Of a DNA stretch of 64,000 nucleotides, positions 27,590 through 35,485 are shown one piece after another. The notes beneath the pieces were generated by a model. The model had not been told where the DNA came from and ran no database searches. It saw only the letters and a program-made list of their open reading frames with translations. The DNA lies in the NCBI GenBank assembly GCA_020633315.1, contig JACKDV010000004.1, positions 372,001 through 436,000 of the forward strand, read 5' to 3'. Position 1 is the first letter of the stretch; the number at the start of each line of letters is the position of its first letter. A program made the position numbers and the translations under genes. The stretch is from Myxococcales bacterium (lineage in GTDB: Bacteria; Myxococcota_A; Polyangia; Nannocystales; Nannocystaceae).

Positions 27590-28918
27590 ATGGCCCACGA
27601 GCTGCGCCCCGGCATGGTCATCGGCGAGCGCTACGTGATCACCGGCAAGCTCGGCGAGGGCGGCATGGGGCAGGTGTACCGCGCCACCCAGCAGAACCTC
27701 CGCCGCGAGGTGGCGCTCAAGCTGCTCGACTCCGGGGTGCTCGACGTGGCCACCGGGCACCGTCGCTTCCTGCGGGAGGCCCGGGTGGCGGCGGCCCTGC
27801 GGCACCCCCACGCGGTGGAGATCTACGACGTGGGCACCGACGGCTCCCACGTGTTCATCGCGATGGAGCTGCTCAGCGGCGAGGTGCTGCGCGACCTGCT
27901 GGAGCGGGTCGGCTGCCTGCCGCTGGACGAGGCGATCGACCTGACGCTGCAGGTCGCCGACCTGCTGGTGGCCGCCCACGCGATGCCGCTCATCCACCGC
28001 GACCTCAAGCCCGAGAACATCTTCGTGGAGGAGGATCGCGACGGGCACCTGCGCGCCCGCGTGATGGACTTCGGCCTCGCCTTCATCGAGGGCGGCGACG
28101 AGACGGGGCGGCTGACCAAGGAGGGCCTGGTGGTGGGCACCCCGGCCTTCCTCTCGCCCGAGCAGGCACAGGGCGGGCACGTGGGGCCGCCCTCCGACAT
28201 CTACTCGCTGGGCTGCGTGCTCTACGAGATGCTCACCGGCCAGACCGTGTTCCGCGGCAGCCAGATGAACATCCTCACCCAGCACATCTACGTGGCCCCG
28301 ACCTCGCTGCGCGAGCGGGTGCCCGACGCGGGCTTCCCCGCCGACCTCGACGATCTGGTGATGCGCATGCTGGCCAAGCGCCCCGCGGATCGACCCTCGG
28401 CCGAGGCGCTGATGGAGGAGCTGCACCTGGTGCAGGGCACCCTGGCCGGGCAGCGTCACCGCGGACGCGACGATCGCCTGCTCGGCACCCGGCGCCACCG
28501 CATGATCTCGGTGCCCGCCCACCCCCCGCCCAAGATCGACCAGGAGGCGGTCGAGCAGGCCGCCCCCGAGCTCGAGGGCTTCCAGGTGGGGGTGCAGGGC
28601 GAGTTCCCCGACGAGCTGTGGTTCGGCATGGCGAGCAACGGCCTGTACGCCGAGCGCCTCGAGCCGGGGCAGGACCCCCGCGGGGCGCTGTGCGACGCGG
28701 TGCTGACCAACACCGACGACCCCCGGCGACTCTCCGAGCTGGCCGCCACCGGCGTGCCGGTGATCGTGGCCACCAACGCACGCGCCGACGAGCTCGCCGA
28801 GCTGCTGCGGCTGGGGGTCAACGAGGTGTTGGCCCCGCCCCTGGAGGCCGACGTGGTCGCCCGCAAGATCCGGCGCGCCGTGGAGCGCAGCCGCCGACGG
28901 ATGAGGAGGAGACGATGA
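27590..28918 (+). CDS. Ser/Thr protein kinase with receiver-like C-terminal domain
   Basis: A 442-residue soluble kinase. GEGGMGQVY (22-30), Lys44, HRDLKPEN (136-143), DFG (160-162) and GTPAFLSPEQ make a complete Hanks-type catalytic domain. After a short linker, residues about 343-442 alternate strands and helices (DAVLTNTDD, GVPVIVATNA, GVNEVLAPPLEADVVARKI) like a receiver domain without its full acidic pocket. Such a pseudo-receiver could bind a two-component partner, linking both signal types. It has no membrane helix. The stop overlaps the next start (ATGA) behind an AGGAGGAG ribosome site. Confidence 0.92.
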   Translation: MAHELRPGMVIGERYVITGKLGEGGMGQVYRATQQNLRREVALKLLDSGVLDVATGHRRFLREARVAAALRHPHAVEIYDVGTDGSHVFIAMELLSGEVLRDLLERVGCLPLDEAIDLTLQVADLLVAAHAMPLIHRDLKPENIFVEEDRDGHLRARVMDFGLAFIEGGDETGRLTKEGLVVGTPAFLSPEQAQGGHVGPPSDIYSLGCVLYEMLTGQTVFRGSQMNILTQHIYVAPTSLRERVPDAGFPADLDDLVMRMLAKRPADRPSAEALMEELHLVQGTLAGQRHRGRDDRLLGTRRHRMISVPAHPPPKIDQEAVEQAAPELEGFQVGVQGEFPDELWFGMASNGLYAERLEPGQDPRGALCDAVLTNTDDPRRLSELAATGVPVIVATNARADELAELLRLGVNEVLAPPLEADVVARKIRRAVERSRRRMRRRR

Positions 28919-30144
28919 GCATCTGGATGTCCACCGCTGTGGCGGCCGCGGCTGCGGCCGTGGCCGCGCCCGAGCCGGCGCCCCCGGTCGAGACCATCGA
29001 GTACACGATCCGCAAGGGAGACACCTGCGCCAAGATCGCGACCGAGCGCTACGGCGACCGCAAGCACTTCGAGGTGATCCACCAGTACAACCGCTGGCTG
29101 GGACCCACGATGCCGCACCACCTCGAGGAGGGGCAGGTGCTGATCCTGCCCAAGACCCTGCCCCCCGAGCTGCCCGACGCCGAGGTCACCGCGGCGCGGC
29201 GCAAGGTGGAGGCCCGACCGCCCGAGGCCGCCCAGTGGAGCAGCGCCCGCCCGGGCCTCGACCTCTACCGCGGCTGGCGGGTCAACACGCAGGAGCGTGC
29301 CTCGGCCGAGATCACCTTCCGCGACTACTCCCGGATCGAGATGCGGGAGAACACCCTGGTGATCATCTACGGGGGCTCGCGCAGCCGCAGCCGGCGCGAG
29401 ACCACCGAGGCCACCCTCGATCGCGGGGCCCTGCGCGCGCGCCTGGGCGCCTACACGGGCAAGACCAGCGAGAGCGAGGTGACGGTGACCACCCCCTCGG
29501 CAGTGGCCGAGCTCGAGGGCGGCACCAGCCTCGTCACCGTCGACGACGGGGGCACCAGCCGGGTGGCCAACCATGGCGACGGCAAGGCGAAGGTGGGCTC
29601 GTCGACCGGAGGCGGGGCCAAGGTGAAGGTGGGCCCCAAGATGGGCTCCAAGGTGGTCAAGGGCGAGCGGCCCTCCGCCGCGCGTCCGCTGCCGCCCACG
29701 CCGGTGTGGAGCGGACGCATGGCGACCACCTTCGTCGCCGCCGGCGGGCGGGGGACCATCCGCGGGAGCTGGGCGCCGGCGGAGAAGGCCGCGCGCTATC
29801 GGGTGGAGATCGCCAGCCAGCCCGACGGTCGCGAGCTGGTGGCCAGCCAGACCGTGCCGGCCACGATCAACCGCTTCGAGGCCCAGGGCCTGCCTGCGGG
29901 CGACTACTACGTGAGCGTGGCGGCGATCGACGACGACGACTTCGAGAGCCCGCCCTCCGATCACCGCAAGCTCAGCCTGGTCTCGGTGCCCCTGCTCACC
30001 CCCGGCGGCGCGCCGCTGCCCGAGCCCGACGCCGCCGCCGAGCCCAGCACCACGCCCTCCCGCGTGCTGCGGGGCACCCGGCTCGACTTCCGCTGGGCCT
30101 GCGCTGCCGCGTGGACGCGGGCGAGCCCTCGCGCCAGCCGGTGA
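28915..30144 (+). CDS. LysM-FecR envelope protein, N-terminal part of a frameshifted gene
   Basis: The 409 residues encoded in this frame hold a signal-like start, one LysM domain (about 25-80: YTIRKGDTCAKIA then GQVLILPK), a FecR-type beta domain (about 115-230) and a fibronectin-like segment (about 265-350). Reading frame sense ends near residue 395 (RLDFRW). The last 15 residues are out of keeping and end at TGA 30142. The missing C-terminus lies in another frame as the next feature. One G added in the GGG at 30095-30097 joins both into one protein of about 737 residues. Either an assembly error, a true mutation or recoding explains this. Confidence 0.8.
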   Translation: MSIWMSTAVAAAAAAVAAPEPAPPVETIEYTIRKGDTCAKIATERYGDRKHFEVIHQYNRWLGPTMPHHLEEGQVLILPKTLPPELPDAEVTAARRKVEARPPEAAQWSSARPGLDLYRGWRVNTQERASAEITFRDYSRIEMRENTLVIIYGGSRSRSRRETTEATLDRGALRARLGAYTGKTSESEVTVTTPSAVAELEGGTSLVTVDDGGTSRVANHGDGKAKVGSSTGGGAKVKVGPKMGSKVVKGERPSAARPLPPTPVWSGRMATTFVAAGGRGTIRGSWAPAEKAARYRVEIASQPDGRELVASQTVPATINRFEAQGLPAGDYYVSVAAIDDDDFESPPSDHRKLSLVSVPLLTPGGAPLPEPDAAAEPSTTPSRVLRGTRLDFRWACAAAWTRASPRASR

Positions 30145-31127
30145 TCGACTCCACCGGCGAGCACACCGTGGCCTGCGTCACCGACGACGGCGTGGAGGTG
30201 CCCGGCTTCACCGTGCTCGCCATCGACGTCCAGATCGCCGCGGCCCGGGCCGAGGGCGCGATGCGGGGCGTGACCAGCGAGGCCAGCTTCACCCTCGACG
30301 CATCGATCCCGCTGCCCCGTCGCGTGTGGGTGGAGGCTCCCGCGGGCTTCTTGGTCGACACCCCCCGCGCTGGCGCGACGCCGGGGCAGTGGACGGTGTC
30401 GGTGCACCCCGACCAGGACGCCCCCGCCGAGGCCTCGCTGCGGGTGATGGCCGAGGCCGGCGGCACCGAGGTGGAGCTCGGTGAGATCCCGGTGGCGGTG
30501 GCCGAGCCGTCCTCGACGAGCCCCGTCACGCCCGAGACGAGCCCCGAGCCGCGCGGGCCCGAGCGGCACATGTTCGAGCTGGGCGTGTGGGGCGGGGTGA
30601 TGCTCCCCTCCTCCAATCACGACCTGTTCCAGGAGCGCTTCTCCAACGTCCCAGGGATCACGCTGGTGGAGCACCAGGCCCTGCGCCGCGCCGCGCCCGA
30701 TCTCGGCATCCGCCTGGGCTACTACCCGATCCGCTGGGTGGGCGTGGAGCTCGAGCATGCGCTGGTCCCCACCCGCACCCGCGACACCGGCGACCGGGCC
30801 ACCGTCTTCGCCATCCGCGGGCAGGTGCTGGGGCAGCTCCCCTGGCGGGTGACCCCCACCGTGCACCTCGGCGGGGGTGCGCTGGGCGTGAGCGCCGGGC
30901 AGGTGCTCGGCCGCGACATCGATCGGGCGCTGCACTTCGGCGTGGGGGTGAAGGCCTACCTGGTCCGCTGGGCCGCGCTGCGCCTCGATCTGCGCGACGT
31001 GATCACCGAGGGTCACTCGGGCGGGGCCGCGCACTCCCCCGAGATCCTCGTGGGCGTGGCCGGCGTGATCGGCCGCCGCAGCGCAGCATCGCCCACCGGT
31101 CGCCGCCTGCGACCAGCCCGGCCGTAG
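30111..31127 (+). CDS. Outer membrane beta-barrel, C-terminal part of the frameshifted gene
   Basis: This frame continues the preceding protein: a beta-sandwich segment (about 100 residues, including HTVACVTDDG), a Thr/Pro linker and a barrel of about 175 residues that is clearly related to the barrels of the next two OmpA proteins. Shared blocks are LGYYPIRWVGVE versus VGYYPLRFFGIE, and WAALRLDLRDVI versus YTALRLDLRDVI. The nominal GTG at 30111 has no ribosome site and is given only to define the frame. Most likely it is not translated alone. The barrel would anchor the LysM-FecR part to the outer membrane. Confidence 0.7.
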   Translation: MDAGEPSRQPVIDSTGEHTVACVTDDGVEVPGFTVLAIDVQIAAARAEGAMRGVTSEASFTLDASIPLPRRVWVEAPAGFLVDTPRAGATPGQWTVSVHPDQDAPAEASLRVMAEAGGTEVELGEIPVAVAEPSSTSPVTPETSPEPRGPERHMFELGVWGGVMLPSSNHDLFQERFSNVPGITLVEHQALRRAAPDLGIRLGYYPIRWVGVELEHALVPTRTRDTGDRATVFAIRGQVLGQLPWRVTPTVHLGGGALGVSAGQVLGRDIDRALHFGVGVKAYLVRWAALRLDLRDVITEGHSGGAAHSPEILVGVAGVIGRRSAASPTGRRLRPARP

Positions 31128-31206
31128 CAGGCCCGCGGGCGACGTTTCCCCGGGCTCCCGGGCGGGGTTTGGCGGCGAGCCGCGCTCGGGGCAAGGTACC
31201 GGGGTC

Positions 31207-32685
31207 ATGCTCCGCGCCTCGCTCCCCTTCGCGTCGGCTCTCCTGCTCGCCCTGGCCTCGGTCCCCGCCGCGGCCAAGGAACCCGCCGCCTCGGGCGACG
31301 CCGAGGCCGAGGCCGAGGTCTCGCTGGGCAAGGGAGGCCGCGAGGCGAAGGCCGAGCGACGCGCTCGCGGCGAGCCGGGCACGCGCAGCGATCGACCCTG
31401 GGCCAAGCGCTGGGCCCCCGAGGATCACCAGGTGGAGGTGGGCCTGTACGGCGGCGTGTTCCTGCCCTCGCGCCGCCTCGAGCTGTTCCAGGCCGACTTC
31501 TCGCTGGTGGACCAGGGCTACAAGCCCTTCGCCCGCGTGGCGCCCGACTTCGGCGTGCGCGTGGGCTACTACCCGCTACGCTTCTTCGGCATCGAGGGCG
31601 AGGGCGGAGCGATGCCCTCGCGCACCACCACCGGCGACGCCGCCCTGATGTGGACGGCCCGGGCCAACCTCGTGGGTCAGCTCGGCCTGTGGAGCGTGAC
31701 GCCCTTCGTGCTCGTGGGCGGCGGGCTGATCGGCGTGGCCAGCGATCGCAGCTCGGTGGGCAACGACGTCGACGCCTCGGCCCACGTGGGCGTGGGTGCG
31801 AAGGTGTTCCTCAGCCGCTACACCGCGCTGCGCCTCGACCTGCGCGACGTGATCGCGGCCCGACGCGGCTACCACGAGGGCGTGGTGCACTCGCCCGAGA
31901 TCCTGCTCGGCCTGAGCATCACCCTCGGCCGCGCCCGCGACGAGGCCCCGCCCCCGCCCCCCGACTCCGACGGCGACGGCATCCTCGACCCCGACGACGC
32001 GTGCAAGGACGAGCCCGGCGTCCCCGACTACCGCGGCTGCCCCATCCCCGACTCCGACGGCGACGGCGTCCTCGACCCCGACGACGAGTGCAAGGACGAG
32101 CCCGGCGTCCCCGACTACCACGGCTGCCCCATCCCCGACTCCGACGGCGACGGCGTCCTCGACCCCGACGACGAGTGCAAGGACGAGCCCGGCGTCCCCG
32201 ACTACCGCGGCTGCCCCATCCCCGACTCCGACGGCGACGGCATCCTCGATCCCGACGACGCGTGCAAGGACGAGCCCGAGACCAACAACGGCTTCCAGGA
32301 CACCGACGGCTGCCCCGACGAGATCCCCGAGGAGGTCGCTCGCTTCACCGGGGTGATCGAGGGCATCTTCTTCGAGAACGACAGCGCCACCATCCGCCCG
32401 CGCTCGCGGCCCACCCTCGACAAGGCGCTCGAGGTGCTGCGCAAGCACGAGTCGGTGCGGGTGGAGGTCAGCGGCCACACCGACGATCGCGGCAAGCCCG
32501 AGCACAACCTCGAGCTCAGCCGCCGCCGCGCCGAGTCGGTCAAGCAGTACCTGGTGGAGGAGGGGATCGACCCCGCCCGCATCACCACGCGCGGCGCGGG
32601 GCCCAGCGAGCCCATCGCCGACAACGGCAACAAGCGGGGCCGCGCCAAGAACCGGCGCATCGAGTTCAAGCTGCTCACCGAGTAG
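31207..32685 (+). CDS. OmpA-family protein with beta-barrel and TSP3 repeats
   Basis: A 492-residue precursor with a signal peptide (cut near residue 23), a charged spacer, a barrel of about 175 residues (70-245), four thrombospondin type 3 calcium repeats (DSDGDGILDPDDACKDEPG pattern, about 253-375) and an OmpA C-terminal domain (about 380-492). The OmpA part keeps SGHTDDRG, LSRRRAESVK and NRRIEF, so it should bind peptidoglycan diaminopimelate. The molecule would tie the outer membrane to the wall with a calcium-stiffened rod. It follows its frameshifted paralogue by 79 bp and faces a third paralogue. Confidence 0.93.
   Translation: MLRASLPFASALLLALASVPAAAKEPAASGDAEAEAEVSLGKGGREAKAERRARGEPGTRSDRPWAKRWAPEDHQVEVGLYGGVFLPSRRLELFQADFSLVDQGYKPFARVAPDFGVRVGYYPLRFFGIEGEGGAMPSRTTTGDAALMWTARANLVGQLGLWSVTPFVLVGGGLIGVASDRSSVGNDVDASAHVGVGAKVFLSRYTALRLDLRDVIAARRGYHEGVVHSPEILLGLSITLGRARDEAPPPPPDSDGDGILDPDDACKDEPGVPDYRGCPIPDSDGDGVLDPDDECKDEPGVPDYHGCPIPDSDGDGVLDPDDECKDEPGVPDYRGCPIPDSDGDGILDPDDACKDEPETNNGFQDTDGCPDEIPEEVARFTGVIEGIFFENDSATIRPRSRPTLDKALEVLRKHESVRVEVSGHTDDRGKPEHNLELSRRRAESVKQYLVEEGIDPARITTRGAGPSEPIADNGNKRGRAKNRRIEFKLLTE
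31963..32276 (+). repeat. 87-bp tandem repeats encoding TSP3 modules
   Basis: Near-identical 87-bp units start at 31963, 32050 and 32137, and a partial fourth starts at 32224. Each full unit encodes 29 residues with the calcium-binding DSDGDG and DPDD loops and two Cys. Near-identity at DNA level indicates recent duplication or gene conversion, so unit number may vary. Confidence 0.9.
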
Positions 32686-32844
32686 CGCGATCGCGCCGCG
32701 GATTGCCGCGCTCCACGCTCCGTTGCGGGTGAGCAGATCACGCGCCGAAGCTTCGGTAGATCGCCTCGCGATTGAGCAATGGCAGCCACGCCGACCCGCA
32801 CCGATCCCCACAAAAACCCCAGCGAGCAGCCGTGAGCCAGTCAG

Positions 32845-32879
32845 AGTGTGCGGCACACTGCGTTTTGTGCTTGCACAAA
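32845..32879. promoter_or_regulatory. Two adjacent perfect dyads with GTGC/GCAC half-sites
   Basis: AGTGTGC-G-GCACACT (32845-32859) and TTTGTGC-TT-GCACAAA (32864-32879) each have 7-bp perfect arms. A weaker third site, TGTGC with GCACA, lies at 32924-32940. The shared core suggests binding sites of one dimeric protein or RNA hairpins. Confidence 0.45.
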
Positions 32880-33008
32880 GGGTACGAAGGACCGCACGAT
32901 CGAGCCGTCCGGCCTCCCAGGGATGTGCATCTTGCGCACACGGGAGTCCCTTCGGGGTCACCGGCACTGCCCATGCCACAGGCCAGCGACCCCGCCACGA
33001 ATTACAGC

Positions 33009-33068
33009 GCGACCGTGGTCACCGCTCGGGTCACATTTGGGGGCGACCCGGGCGGTGGCCCCTTTTCG
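33009..33068 (+). repeat. 60-bp structured repeat, copy 1
   Basis: This copy is about 80% identical to copy 2 at 33121-33182. It contains the terminator-like hairpin at 33040-33066. Confidence 0.65.
33040..33066 (+). terminator. Intrinsic terminator-like hairpin, copy 1
   Basis: GGGGC pairs with GCCCC, then one mismatch, then ACC with GGT around a 5-nt loop, followed directly by TTTT. It is oriented for the OmpA gene ending at 32685, though 350 bp downstream. Confidence 0.6.
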
Positions 33069-33120
33069 ACCCCTTTCCTCGGGGTCAGTGCCGACTTCCC
33101 TCGCGTCAGCTAGAGTTACT

Positions 33121-33182
33121 GCGACCGAGGTCGCCGCTCGGACCTATTTTTGGGGGCGGTCCGGGCGGCGGCCGCTTTTTCG
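33121..33182 (+). repeat. 60-bp structured repeat, copy 2
   Basis: The copy starts 112 bp after copy 1. Its left arm CCGAGGTCGC (33125-33134) is also inverted at 33192-33201, so a larger hairpin over the end of the minus-strand OmpA gene is possible. Confidence 0.65.
33153..33180 (+). terminator. Intrinsic terminator-like hairpin, copy 2
   Basis: It folds like copy 1 and ends in TTTTT. An inner A-T pair of copy 1 is G-C here, a compensatory change, while one outer pair is lost. Confidence 0.55.
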
Positions 33183-33202
33183 TCGGCCGCCGCGACCTCG
33201 GC

Positions 33203-34741
33203 TCACTGCACCTTGAACTCGATGCGTCGGTTCTTGGCGCGACCGGACTTGGTCTTGTTGTCCGCGATCGGCTCGTCGGGCCCGGCCCCACGCGTGCTGA
33301 TCCGATTGTCGGCCACGCCCTTGTCGACCAGGTACTGCTTGACCGACTCGGCACGCCGGCGGCTGAGGTCCATGTTGTCGTCGCGGCTGCCCACGTCGTC
33401 GGTGTGGCCGCTGATCTCCACCCGCACCGAGTCGTACTTGACCAGCACGCTGGCCACCTTGTCGAGCTTGCGCTTGGAGGTCTTGCGGATCGTGTCCTTG
33501 CCGGTGGCGAACTCGATGCCCTCGAGCACGCCCTCGAACTGGGTGATCTCGGCGGGGAGCTCGTCGGGGCAGCCGTCGGTGTCCTCGAAGCCGTTGTAGT
33601 TCTCGGGCTTGTCCTCGCACGCGTCGTCCACATCGAGGATGCCGTCGCCGTCCTTGTCGGGGACCGGGCAGCCGTCGGCCCCGTCGCCCCACTCGTTGGG
33701 GCAGGCGTCGCTGCGATCGGGCACGCCGTCGTTGTCGGAGTCGCGGTTGAGCGGGCAGCCGTCCTCGTCCTCGCCGTACTCGTCGGGACACTCGTCGTAG
33801 TAGTCGGCGATCGTGTCGCCGTCGCGATCGCTCCGCTTGGCTCGCCACTCCTCGCCGATCCACTTGGTGAGGCGGATGTTCACCTCGGCCCCCACCAGCA
33901 GCTCGCCGTGGTGGGCCCGGTTGCCGTCGATGCTCGAGCCGGTGACGATGTGGCGCCCGTCGATGCGGACGGCGATCCAGTCGTTGATGTAGAACTTGGC
34001 CCCGGGGCCCCAGTGGAACGCCGGGTCGCCGCCGTTGAGGATGGCGGCGTCCTTGGACTTGAGCGCCAGCAGGCCGCCGCCCACGGCCAGGGTGGGCGTG
34101 AGGCGGTAGGGCAGCGAGCCGATCACGTGGCCCCGCACCGCATAGAAGGTGCCCTTGGCCCCGCCCGGCACGCTGTCGCTCGAGGTGGGCATGATCGACG
34201 ACTCGAAGCCCACGCCCACGTAGGGGATCACCATGTACTCGAGGTGGAAGCCGAAGTCGAAGTTGCCGCGCCGGATGCTGGGCTGCGGACCCTCGGAGCG
34301 GTCGAACAGGCCGTGGTTGTTCGCGCGCCAGAAGCCACCGAGGTGGAAGCCCGCGTTGATCATGTGGTTGGTGGGCCTATAGCGCTCGAAGAACGGACGC
34401 TCGTCCTTCTCCTTGGGCTTCTTGTCGCCCTTGTCCTTCTTGCTGCGCTTGGCCTTGCCCTTCGCCTTGCCCTTGCCGCCGCCGCCGAGGCTCACCGAGC
34501 CGCTGGCCGAGCCCGAGGCCGACGCCCCGGGGGCCTCCTCCTCGTCCTCGCCCTCGAGCGGATCGTCGTACTCCTCCTCGGCATCGCTGCCCTCGAGATC
34601 GTCGTACTCGTCGTCCTCGATGATCTCGTCGTCCTCCTCGGGCTGGGCGTGGGCGAGCTCGGGGATCGCGACCAGGCCCAGGCCCAGGGCGAGCGCCAGC
34701 ACGCGGGAGGAATCGGACGAGCGAGGAGGCGTGTGCGTCAT
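33203..34741 (-). CDS. OmpA-family protein with beta-barrel and TSP3 repeats, paralogue
   Basis: A 512-residue precursor with signal peptide ending ELAHA, a long acidic stretch (runs of Asp/Glu, residues about 25-75), a Lys/Gly-rich stretch (SLGGGGKGKAKGKAK), a barrel domain (about 115-300), three TSP3-type calcium repeats with more divergent units, and an OmpA domain with SGHTDDVG, LSRRRAESVK and NRRIEFKVQ. It is a paralogue of the convergent gene at 31207 in the same domain order. The opposite charge of its two N-terminal stretches is unusual and may bind polyanions or polycations on either side. Start at the ATG with GGAG 12 nt upstream. Confidence 0.93.
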   Translation of the reverse strand: MTHTPPRSSDSSRVLALALGLGLVAIPELAHAQPEEDDEIIEDDEYDDLEGSDAEEEYDDPLEGEDEEEAPGASASGSASGSVSLGGGGKGKAKGKAKRSKKDKGDKKPKEKDERPFFERYRPTNHMINAGFHLGGFWRANNHGLFDRSEGPQPSIRRGNFDFGFHLEYMVIPYVGVGFESSIMPTSSDSVPGGAKGTFYAVRGHVIGSLPYRLTPTLAVGGGLLALKSKDAAILNGGDPAFHWGPGAKFYINDWIAVRIDGRHIVTGSSIDGNRAHHGELLVGAEVNIRLTKWIGEEWRAKRSDRDGDTIADYYDECPDEYGEDEDGCPLNRDSDNDGVPDRSDACPNEWGDGADGCPVPDKDGDGILDVDDACEDKPENYNGFEDTDGCPDELPAEITQFEGVLEGIEFATGKDTIRKTSKRKLDKVASVLVKYDSVRVEISGHTDDVGSRDDNMDLSRRRAESVKQYLVDKGVADNRISTRGAGPDEPIADNKTKSGRAKNRRIEFKVQ

Positions 34742-34911
34742 GAGGTGGCTCCGAGAGACGTCGACGCTGGGCACACCGGAGTGTCGGGGCTTTGCCCCCC
34801 GTCTCGGCCGTGCACCTACATCGTCACGCTACACGGCTCGTCCGTCACCGGTCAATCCCGCTCGGACGCCGATGGGCCCGCGAGCCCATGCCCCGGCTCG
34901 CCCCGACGGTG

Positions 34912-35466
34912 ATGCCCGACACGTACACCACGCTCGCATGCTATCCCGACCACGTGGCCGCCTCTCGCCACGGCCGACTCCCCCCTCGGGACCCCTCCCC
35001 GATCCACTCCGGGGGGCGCTCGCGAGTGCTGGGCGTGCTCGTGCTCGTGGCCCTCTCCACCGTGCTGGCGTTGGCGGTGGAGACCGGGGTCCGTCGCATG
35101 ATGATGCCCCCGGACTTCGAGCAGGTCCGCGCCTGGCTCTCGCCCACCCTCGAGCCCTGGGCCTGGGCCATCGTGGTCGTGACCGCGTTCGCATGCGCAG
35201 GGGAATGGTGGCTGTTCGGCGTGCTCCTGCGCCGTGGCCTCGCCCGCGCCCGCCCTGGTCTGGCCCCCGACCGAGCCCGGGCCCGAGCCGAGCTCGACGC
35301 GGCGATCCTCGCCAGCTCGGTGCCCCAGGTCCCCGCGGTGGTGGGGACCATGCTGTTCATGATGGGCGCCCCGCTGCTGCCCGTGGTGACCGCGATGGCG
35401 GTGGCGGTGCTCGGCGTGCTCTCGCTGGGCCTGCGGGTGCAGCTGGGCTCCCGCGATCAGGGCTAG
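34912..35466 (+). CDS. Small membrane protein, unknown
   Basis: A 184-residue protein with four hydrophobic segments (starting near VLGVLVLVALST, AWAIVVVTAFA, VVGTMLFMMG and LPVVTAMAVAVLG). An Arg-rich loop sits in the middle (RRGLARARPGLAPDRARAR). No family was recognised. An in-frame ATG at 34888 is equally possible. It is transcribed divergently from the OmpA gene and ends 20 bp from the convergent acetyltransferase gene. Confidence 0.65.
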   Translation: MPDTYTTLACYPDHVAASRHGRLPPRDPSPIHSGGRSRVLGVLVLVALSTVLALAVETGVRRMMMPPDFEQVRAWLSPTLEPWAWAIVVVTAFACAGEWWLFGVLLRRGLARARPGLAPDRARARAELDAAILASSVPQVPAVVGTMLFMMGAPLLPVVTAMAVAVLGVLSLGLRVQLGSRDQG

Positions 35467-35485
35467 CCCCGGTCCCCCGCACCCG

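Larger units (their letters stand above)
32686..33202. other. Convergent intergenic region packed with dyads
   Basis: This 517-bp space between two convergent OmpA genes has no convincing gene. It holds a 12-bp perfect palindrome (32745-32756), three dyads sharing the half-site TGTGC/GCACA between 32845 and 32940, and two copies of a 60-bp element with a terminator-like hairpin. Base composition is more balanced than in the flanking genes. Confidence 0.7.

Noticed and set aside
28915..31127. Programmed -1 frameshifting
   Set aside because: No slippery heptamer of the X-XXY-YYZ kind and no clear downstream structure at the junction; kept only as a possibility next to error or mutation.
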